64,000 nucleotides of DNA from Chondrosia reniformis. Taxonomy: Eukaryota; Porifera; Demospongiae; Chondrillida; Chondrillidae. Below the pieces are notes generated by a model. It was not told the DNA's origin. It worked only from the letters and a program-made list of their open reading frames with translations, and ran no database searches. Where the stretch lies: assembly GCA_947172415.1 (NCBI GenBank), contig OX359196.1, forward strand, positions 5,450,901-5,514,900, in the 5' to 3' direction. The translations under genes and the position numbers were made by a program. Shown piece by piece: positions 56,701 to 64,000 of this stretch (position 1 is its first letter; each line of letters opens with the position of its first letter).

Positions 56701-57101
56701 ACACCTTCTCACTTACCCCTGAGGGAGAACCACCTTATCCTCATTCAAGTATGCTACGACATCCTCTTCCAAGGCTATAAACACACTGTAGAACAACAGT
56801 CACATGTGGCATACATCTAAGAGTATGCTACAATGTATATATCTACAGACAAAATCCTATTCAATTCAAACTCAATTACAATACAGCCATATCCAGTAGA
56901 GTAGTATTTTAGAAATACTTCGCTATATCAACTATGATATTGCAATACCTTTGGAAGGTATGGTCCTTAAAGCTAGGATACCACTTTGAAATGGCACATT
57001 GGAGCACCTGTAGGCAAAGAACAGTCATTCATAGCACTTGCTAGAGACTCGCTCGTCTGGAGGCTTACCTCTTCAAAGGACACATCTTCCTTCGCTGCCA
57101 T
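53797..57101 (-). CDS. CDC123: Cell division cycle protein 123 (eIF2 assembly factor)
   Basis: Exons read on the minus strand give [11 protein letters not shown] (57101-57070), [49 protein letters not shown] followed by [11 protein letters not shown], and [19 protein letters not shown]. They continue with [85 protein letters not shown] and [20 protein letters not shown]. The last exon is acidic and ends [11 protein letters not shown]. The order matches human CDC123, an ATP-grasp-like cytosolic protein needed to assemble eIF2. The exon corresponding to PFIHCTDDSPDPCIEYE was not located; the interval where it should lie (55346-56280) is occupied largely by two minisatellites. Divergent with the vezatin-like gene, 112 bp between start codons. 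Confidence 0.9.
54040..54320 (+). repeat. Interspersed repeat (two related segments)
   Basis: The segments tgtatcctcacccaaagctt (54056) and ttgtatcctcatcccaagct (54233) flank a central part with gactgatgaaggatggaatt, cccagaaacaggcccagtgg and agcaaaagaag. Parts recur at 23530 (gtatcctcatccaaaactc), 45300-45425 and, reversed, 61965-62010 (tttgctccactgggccagac). The phrase gctgtctggcccagtggag is at 19099. This looks like a dispersed element whose ends I cannot fix. Confidence 0.55.
55557..55722. repeat. 33-bp minisatellite in CDC123 intron
   Basis: Five units of gaactatcaaagtgccatca plus aggtgtgaagga. It is open in several frames on both strands ([11 protein letters not shown] repeats), but the flanks carry no coding signal, so it is not a protein repeat. 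Confidence 0.92.
55955..56262. repeat. Minisatellite copied from a CDC123 exon end, with splice sites in each unit
   Basis: About seven units of roughly 49 bp. On the coding (minus) strand a full unit reads ttttatacag / catgatattactagagt / gtaagtattatatg. The real exon ending [10 protein letters not shown] contains tttatacagcatgatattac and is followed by its donor GTAAGT, so the unit is a copy of the exon tail plus donor. Each copy also presents a pyrimidine-containing TTTTATACAG that could act as acceptor. One unit has GTAAAT and one is shortened. Confidence 0.9.
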
Positions 57102-57213
57102 CACATGCGCCTCTAACACGCGCTGCAGAATCCTTTGACGACAAAAATTATGGATATTATCACAGCACACGAAGTGCCGGAGATTTAGCAGCCATTTTAA
57201 TTTATCAAGATAA
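57102..57213. promoter_or_regulatory. Divergent promoter CDC123 / vezatin-like
   Basis: 112 bp between opposite start codons. No TATA box. The tight spacing suggests one bidirectional, probably TATA-less promoter. Confidence 0.5.
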
Positions 57214-59967
57214 ATGTCGAAATTCCCAGTGTTGTTTATTCCTGAAGCTGAAGTAAAATGTGATTTAAACAGAGGCGTCCAGTCCATTCTGGACTCGGGC
57301 ATGCTAACCGAGGATCACTTGCGCCTCCTTCTCTCTCTACAAGCTGCTAGCGACACCAGCGACCGGGCCAGTAGCATCGAAGGGGATGGGGATGATCAGT
57401 CAGATGTTGATGACTCACGCAGATCGGAGCAGCCGGATGAACCAAATGAAATAGCCAGTAGTCTAGCAGATGAGCTGGCCTTGTCCTTGGCGCCAGATGG
57501 CGTGCAATATGGCAGTTCCCAGCAGTTGCCGGCTGTACGCTCAACTGCTCATGTGAGGAAGGAAGAGGGGCCTTTAATGTACTTCCATGATGAAGCAATT
57601 AAAAAAGGACATTCAATAGCTTCAGTGAGCTGGACTAGTGCATTAAGGTACAACTTGTGGAATATTATTCCTACTCTCTTGGTGCTCCCATGCCCCCTCC
57701 CCTATATCTGCAGGTTCATCCTACCAGTGATGCTGGGAGCATTCTTAGCCTATTTTAGGGAAGTCACTGTTTTGTGGGCGGGGCTTATTTTCGTGATGTC
57801 GGTTTGGGGCACACTTTATTGTGGCCTGATCATTAGGAGACATGCCCATCAGAGAGGGGTGGAGCACACACTGCATCAAATTGAGGAGTACCTAAAAATG
57901 GCTGACATGTTGCTTTGTAGTGTTGCAGAAGTATTAAAATACTTGCAAGAGAGGGAGACTTTAACCATGAACTGTCAAAGGTTCTTATTTGTAATCTGTT
58001 TGATCTTTTTTTAGTATGTAGACATTCACTATTTATTTTTATCTTTTTTGAAGAAGGTTTGACCAAAAGGTTTCCATAGCAATTCCCTTGCGCAAGGCTC
58101 TGCACGACTCTTGTGTCTCCATCCAAGGCCATGTAGATGATGCTATTCTATGTGTCACACGTTTGGTTCAATGTGCGCATATTGAAGGGTTTAACCCACT
58201 AAACCTCCTAAAGGATGTCGATGAGGATGCTGAGATGGAGGAGGAGGAAGACAGTAGTTTGTCTCTGAGAAAATTAAAGGTTTGTCCTCTTTTCTTTGAG
58301 CTGGTTCATCTTTAATCTTTTGAGAATCTAGACTTGCTGAAGAAGACCCCCAGGGTCCAAGTGTCCGATTCTCAAGGCACAAACTGCATCTCTAGATGCT
58401 CAAAAGGCTAAAGATGAACTATCGCAAAGATAAGTTTGGCACAGTTAGAAGAAATCCCTATCATCTAATTGTCCTCCTGCGTTTCCCTAAGTACAAGTAT
58501 CTTACCATATATGGGTTCAACTCACCAGTGCTATATGTTCATGTAGGCATGCGCTCACCACCTTGCTGTGTCAAATTCCAAGTTGCTCAAACATGTGGCT
58601 GCATGCCTGCTGCCATTACCTGGGTCTGCTGGGACTACCTGCAAGTGCATTGCACCTCACCTATTGGACCTATGTGAGCTGTATGTTAAGAAACAGAGGC
58701 AGCTGAAGTGGCACCTAAAGGTGGAACAGCTATACACTGTGGAAACTTGTACGAACTTATGCCTTGACTAGTTTGCAATTTATACAAGAAGACATTCTTT
58801 CTTTAGCCTTTCAGAATGCTAAAACTGGCATGAGAGCAGTGTCTACATTAGACTCACTGCCAGAAAACCCTGCATTTCATTCTCTCTTGAATGGATTGCA
58901 TGGTATGGATATACGTGGGCAGCATCTTGTGCATGGGTAAGTCAGGTCACATGACCTTCATGTGATATAACTATTACCTACATGTGAATGTTTGGAGCAG
59001 CATACGTGATTGTGAAGCTATTGCCAAAAACAAGCATCTAAGTGAATGGGAAATTGTTACTGAACTAAAAGGTATATGTGTGGCTAGTATACATACATAC
59101 TATTACCTTACCCTCATATTGAGCAGTGCTGGCTATTTTTGAATCTAGTACATCTTGAGCTGTTAAGAAGTCCTATAACGACGTTGTCACATGATTTGGA
59201 CATTGCATGTAACTTGATAAAAGAAGTATTAGAGTTTGAAGACGGTAAACTGTTGTATAAAGGACTCTCCATTCACCATACTAACTGACCATCTTTCATT
59301 GGATATACAGATGACATTGCTTCAAGCTGTAGTAATGAGACAGAATCTCAAGCCAGCAACATGCACCCACCAAATCCTACTCATGTTAGCAGTGAAACAC
59401 CAGTCGATTCAGACAGCAGTTCAGAGGTGACTTACAACAAACATGAAAGATTAGAGTAACATATGTCAATTAGTGTATCATTTGTTCTGTTCTTTGTAGG
59501 ATGAGGTTTACGAGATGTATGTTCCAGCGAAACTGTCAGATGAAGAGAAGCAATTATCTGAAGATGATACAAGCATGCAACCATCAGGCCCAGAAGTGCA
59601 ACGAATGATTGATGAATTGAAGGGCCTGTTGACTCTGAGGCAAAATACAAAACAAAAGAAGAAACAGAGCAAATTGAAAGCTAAACCTTCACCTCCAACT
59701 GGGAGTTTTGCTGCTTCAGAAGAAAAAACTGTTTCTGTTAAGCCTACTCCTGAAATGCAAAGCCAGCAATATTCAGCTAACAGTCATTGCAATGAATTAG
59801 GTAGTCAGGGAGACCAAACTGTTCATTATCAATCCAATTGTACAGACTTGCACATCAGCAAACAATATAACCCTGAAATGAAGGTGCTTGCAATGCTAGC
59901 TTCTTCAATGGCTGCTAAAAGATTACCCTCAGAGTCAGAAGAATGCTTTGGTGACGATGACAACTAA
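57214..59967 (+). CDS. VEZT: Vezatin-like adherens-junction membrane protein
   Basis: The first exon encodes an acidic N-terminal region. Two adjacent hydrophobic segments follow (RFILPVMLGAFLAYF and VLWAGLIFVMSVWGTLYCGL), then RRHAHQRGVEHTLHQIEEYL. Next exons give FDQKVSIAIPLRKALHDSCV and an acidic piece. Later exons give MRAVSTLDSL, LHGMDIRGQHLVHG and CEAIAKNKHLSEWEIVTEL. The last exon (about 59501-59967) has EVYEMYVPAKLSDEEKQLSE, EVQRMIDELKGLLTLRQNTK and the end MLASSMAAKRLPSESEECFG. These match the vezatin order: a transmembrane pair, a cytoplasmic helical region, VLQELKSVLGF and a C-terminal LAAEVAARSL...FGDEEEE block. Vezatin links cadherin-catenin junctions and myosin VIIA. Identity is by weak but ordered similarity; exon edges in the middle are approximate. 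A MITE starts 10 nt after the exon ending at 58279. Confidence 0.72.
58289..58434. mobile_element. MITE in vezatin-like gene intron (copy 3 of family)
   Basis: Left arm cttttctttgagctggttca plus tctttaatcttttgag pairs with right arm ctcaaaaggctaaagatgaa plus ctatcgcaaagataag. The centre has gaagaagacccccagggtcc. Ends and core match the copy at 31690-31875. Confidence 0.85.
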
Positions 59968-62400
59968 CTGAACTACAGAACTAATTTTTATTAGCATACT
60001 ATAATGTCATTGTATATTTATACGCTTTAAATATTCACAACATGTTCACATTGTTATAAGGTTAAAGTTAACAAAGTGATTTTTCTTGCAATGATTTCAC
60101 TTCAATAGCAATCACTATGTCAGTGCAGTTAAAGTACAGTAGGACACAGCTATTGCCATGGTTACATGGGGTACTATTGCCCAATATATCAGTAGCCAAG
60201 GCAACGCATAATATACATAAGCTCGCTTGCTAATTGACATTTACATACACATAACAATGATAACTAAAAATAGTGTACAATGTATAGTTCAGGGACTATG
60301 TCTATCTTCCCATGCATTATAAAGTACTGTAATTCTTATAGTTTAAGGGAATATAAGGTAAGTTTAAGGGAATATAATTAAGGTAGACTTATGTATAAGA
60401 AGAAGGCATTGTAACCCTCAAAGCAATTGTTATTCAATTAGTGCATGCTCAGACACAAATTCTGACAAACATGTTATATTGCATCAACCACTGTCATGTG
60501 CAGTTGGACAGAAAAGTGTCAATAATAATTTAACAAATTCAACAAAGTAATTCTCTACCTATAGCAGCCACACATAGGTCCTGTTAAGGATATGTACATG
60601 AAGTTCACACTTTACATCACCTTTACATACAATAAATAAATGTTTGTTTCTTCAAGTACATCCATTAATAAAGACTTTTAAACTGTCTGATTTCAGTTGT
60701 TACCAGCTGATCATGACTAGTGAAGATACCAATTGACTTAATGTGTGAAGATGGTTCTACAAGTGAGAGCTACAAGAACAATTGATTACTTTATTTCCAA
60801 TTGAATGCATTTGGTTGCCAGGAAACTGCACCTGGTTGTTATGGAGATGTTTCTATACAAAATAAAGGTAGTCTATAAAGATTCTGATAAGCAAACAAGA
60901 TGGACAATGTAAGCACATTTAGACAAGTTAAAATTCTTTATTTACACCTCAGAGATATATAACCACTCCCAAATGGGAGTAGCCAAACTAGGAGCTGGAA
61001 TGGACCTTAAATCAGGTTTACCAGTTGGACAAATTTAATCTAGGTCATTTGAAATATCTCTATCTAGTTACTGTATATTCAAGAAGCGTAAAAACAAATA
61101 GATTATCTAAGTAGCTAAAGAATAAAAAATTTTTGAACAGTTTTAAAATCTACCTATAATCTAATGTCAAAGCCAATTCACTTGCTCAAAGGGATTGTAC
61201 AGTTTCATAGCCAAATAGCAAAACAAACTGATCTATATGATACAGAGAGCCTGTTGAGCATGCATCACACATCTCTCCTAAGTACATTGTAGCTAGGAGT
61301 TACTAGTTACTAGGGACTGGCAGACATACTAAATCTGGTATAGTCACATTGAACAGATGTAAGCCAGGTCCTTTACAGTTGTTATACTCACTGCTAATTC
61401 CATGTAAATTTTTCCCTTGATCCAATACTTTCTTTCAACCTACATTACCCTAGCTATAGCTCCTGAATGGGTTAAACCAATAACTCTAATGATTCCCTAC
61501 CACTCAGTCCTTAATTGGAGATGTTGCTAGGTAACTGATATATGATTTACATTTCTTCTGTGAATATACAGCAAATAAAGTATAGGCTACACAATAAGCT
61601 ATATACTTGTGTAATCAAATATCAGTTTCCATAAATTAAACTTAAAGTACAAATTATAGTCTCACAAGTATTAGTATTCTTACATGAGGAAAAGATGATG
61701 ATTAAAGTGCTATTATTTTATTTAACTTAAAGGGAAAACAAACGTCATAGCCTTCATTCTAAACAAGATAACCTACCAATCAGTATAGTTTAGGGCATGT
61801 ACAACGCCAAAATTCCTCAATTGAGCTTCAGTTAATAACGGCCATTTTGGATTCACAAATTGATCGAGAGTTTAAAATAATTAATCCACGAATAATGTAT
61901 ACGCTGCGAATAATGTAATATTTACACCACATTATTTCCTTCCTATACATGCTACCTTTGCTCCACTGGGCCAGACAGCTGTTTATGGGAATACATCAGA
62001 GACTCTTGAAGTCTTTAATTTCTGAAGTTCTTCTATATGTTAAATCATTTTTTAAATAAGAAACTCAATAGATTGTATAGCTATACCTTGCGATTCTGAT
62101 CATGCATATTTTAAATACAGAAGGTGCAAGAATGTGCACATAAAGATATGTACTAAAGTATATCAACGTAAAGCAATCTCTTCGTTATATAATTATAAAT
62201 CTTATCTGTGATTCTTGTTAACGACTGCATGCATCTTTATCCTTGATTCTGCCTTGTGTATATGGAACATGCTTGATATCATGTTAATTCATGCATTGTA
62301 TCCTCAGAAGTTTGTACATATGTTATACTTCTTATAAGCAATTAGAGGTTCATTGAGATTGATAGCTTGTTTTTAATTAAGCATTTCTATTCATGCATGG
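59968..62400. other. Gene-free AT-rich region
   Basis: No coding frame and no strong repeat. A short direct repeat gtttaagggaatataa occurs twice near 60340-60380. A reversed fragment of the interspersed repeat is at 61960-62020. It holds the 3' UTR of the vezatin-like gene at its left end. Confidence 0.5.
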
Positions 62401-63450
62401 GGATCACTGGACATTTTATGATTTGCTCCGCTGAATAGCCATGATTGATTTCCAGGCGAAACTCAATAACAATAACAGCTTGCTGAATAGGCCGGGTTAT
62501 GTTCTTCATGTTGTCTATTGTTCTCGAACACCACCTCGAAAATAATAAACAAAATTTGGGTTCAACGATTTTCCGCCAAGTTCACGATGTTTCCCGCCGA
62601 CCATTTCTAATAAATAGACAAGGAAATTTTCAGTCTTTGGCCTCCGGGCTATCAACTCTGGAGGTCTACTTTGGTGTGGATCGATGCGCCAACCGTGGTA
62701 GGAGCACGACCATGGTACCATGCGACAAAGGGTCATCGGTGTTCGTATAGTGGGGTGGTCTCTCTATCATGGGTTAGTGCCTGGAGATGTATCTCACTAT
62801 TAATCCTGCTTGTGTGTTAAATTGGCACTTGCGGATTCTTGCTATACGACCCGTACCTGGAGGAGCGTGGGTCCAGTGCCACTACGTAGTCGGTCAGGAA
62901 CCCCTGTTGTAGGCTGCAGCTTCAGGTTGGTTTGGAAGCATGCATTTGAATTTGCATGTATTCAGTTTTCGTATCCGTGCATCAATGCAATATTTCATGT
63001 ATTTTTAATTCTTTTCTTGTAGTTCATTGAACTGATGGGTCCCTACTCTAAAGCGCCTGGCCGATCCCAATGAGCTAAAGTCTGTGTGCAGTGTTCCCAA
63101 GCTACGTTGTGTGCACATGATGATTCTCATTGGTGGGAGTTTGTGGTCCGCCAGGGTCGGGCTTGTTCTGTTCGTAGCGTGGCAGAGCAAGACTAGTAAC
63201 TGGTCATAGGTCGGTCAGGTACGCCGGATCGCTCCCGTGCAACTTCTCTTACGACGCAAGTAGTGGAAGTGTCAAACAGAGTTGAGAAACCGGAGGCCTT
63301 TTGGGGCACGAAGTACTTCTACCTCCTCGTGGTGTGCCCTGGGATCACCTTTACACTCAGTAAAGTGATGCGAAAAGAAGTACTGCAGCACCTTTCCAGT
63401 AACACTCAAAAGGAGAAGAAACAGCATGGTCTCATGAAGAACTTGTTTAA
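62400..63450. other. GC-richer unexplained block, possible non-coding transcript
   Basis: This kilobase is visibly richer in G, C and CpG than both flanks (for example gccgggttatg, ccgccaagttcacg, gtacgccggatcgctcccg). It has only short unrelated frames on both strands. A possible intron runs from gttggtttgg (about 62925) to ttcttgtag (63022). I see no family match. It could be an old element, a non-coding RNA gene or a pseudogene. Confidence 0.35.
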
Positions 63451-63803
63451 GAACTATACATTGTTTTATATTTTTATTTAAAAACCATGTACATGTATAT
63501 TTCGGAATTGTCAAGCAAAAATCATTGTGCAGTGGGTATATACAATTGTCGATAATGATGAATGAGATATAATAAGATATACATTAAAATATAACCCAGC
63601 TCATCGCAAATTCATACATCTATGTAAGCATTCAGTATACTCTTGTAAATCATTGCATAACAAGTATTATATCTATTGATGGTTTAAGCATAGATCTATG
63701 GTTTAAGTATGACTTAATCTGATCATATATTAGCTGTAGTGCCAAGAGCTCCAACAAATAACTAATTAGCGGGCATATGTATGTCACGTGATTTTGTAAG
63801 AAA

Positions 63804-63887
63804 ATGCCCGTCGTTCCGGACGAATTGAACGTGTTTTTTCTCCCTCACTTGAAGGTCAAGGAGGTAGTTTTGGATATCGAGAAAAAG
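63804..63887 (+). CDS. First exon of an unidentified gene (truncated by window)
   Basis: ATG at 63804 opens MPVVPDELNVFFLPHLKVKE and runs 28 codons to IEKK, followed by a donor GTAAAT in phase 0. The sequence just upstream is compact and the composition is exon-like. I do not recognise the protein from 28 residues. The following intron contains the beginning of a MITE. The rest of the gene is beyond the window. Confidence 0.55.
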
Positions 63888-63927
63888 GTAAATATATTAA
63901 AAAGTATTTATTTGAAAGTAGAAATAA

Positions 63928-64000
63928 TCTTTTAAGTGGTTGAACTTAAGATTTTGGAGTGCGCAGTTGGATGCGGACGTTTCGACCCTGAGGGTCTTCT
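63928..64000. mobile_element. MITE, partial (copy 4 of family, cut by window end)
   Basis: tcttttaagtggttgaactt, then gattttggagtgcgcagttg, then gacgtttcgaccctgagggt cttct matches the left arm and centre of the copies at 31690 and 58289. The right arm lies outside the window. Confidence 0.75.

Noticed and set aside
62499-62750. Overlapping frames on both strands near 62.5-62.75 kb
   Set aside because: Neither has a recognisable domain and both are short; kept only as part of the unexplained GC-richer block.

Overview
The window is animal nuclear DNA: AT-rich, gene-dense, with intron-rich genes whose introns are mostly 50-400 bp. The gene set (vezatin, TULP4, exportin-T, squalene synthase, mitochondrial phosphate carrier, SRCR repeats, DD3-3 family) points to an early-branching metazoan. 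A demosponge of the Amphimedon type is the best guess. That is an inference from gene content and compactness, not a proven identification.

Layout, left to right. 0.2-4.3 kb: minus-strand gene of at least eight SRCR domains, with a recent internal tandem duplication. 5.9-10.8 kb: gene-poor, with a 5'-truncated LINE and a large foldback element. 10.8-15.9 kb (-): phosducin-like PDCL. 16.9-19.6 kb (-): ALG12. 19.7-22.2 kb (-): TULP4-like. 22.6-24.4 kb (-): squalene synthase. 24.8-30.3 kb (-): a diverged PSMD2/Rpn1 homologue that appears to carry N-terminal ankyrin repeats. 30.6 kb (+): intronless HEAT-repeat protein. 31.0-32.9 kb (-): SLC25A3. 33.1-39.6 kb (+): exportin-T. 39.8-41.3 kb (-): ThiM-like (hydroxyethylthiazole kinase fold) protein. 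42.1-44.6 kb (-): unrecognised multi-pass membrane protein. 44.6-46.4 kb (+): NUBP1. 46.7-52.5 kb: two DD3-3-family genes head to head. 53.8-57.1 kb (-): CDC123. 57.2-60.0 kb (+): vezatin-like. 60-63.8 kb: no recognised gene, but a GC-richer block at 62.4-63.4 kb. 63.8 kb: first exon of a gene that leaves the window.

The genes are housekeeping and cell-surface functions with no obvious shared pathway. They are packed mainly as divergent pairs with 20-260 bp between start codons, so shared bidirectional promoters are likely. Open reading frame and splice-site reading support three U12-type (minor spliceosome) introns with three different terminal dinucleotide pairs: AT-AC in NUBP1, GT-AG in the PSMD2-like gene and an apparent GT-AT in ALG12. 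A GC-AG intron lies in squalene synthase.

Introns hold many minisatellites. Two of them carry repeated splice-site sequences copied from the adjacent exon edge. Introns also hold a small inverted-repeat MITE family (four copies) and a tRNA-derived SINE (two copies). Exon boundaries were read by eye from translation and GT-AG rules. Where they are uncertain the entry says so.
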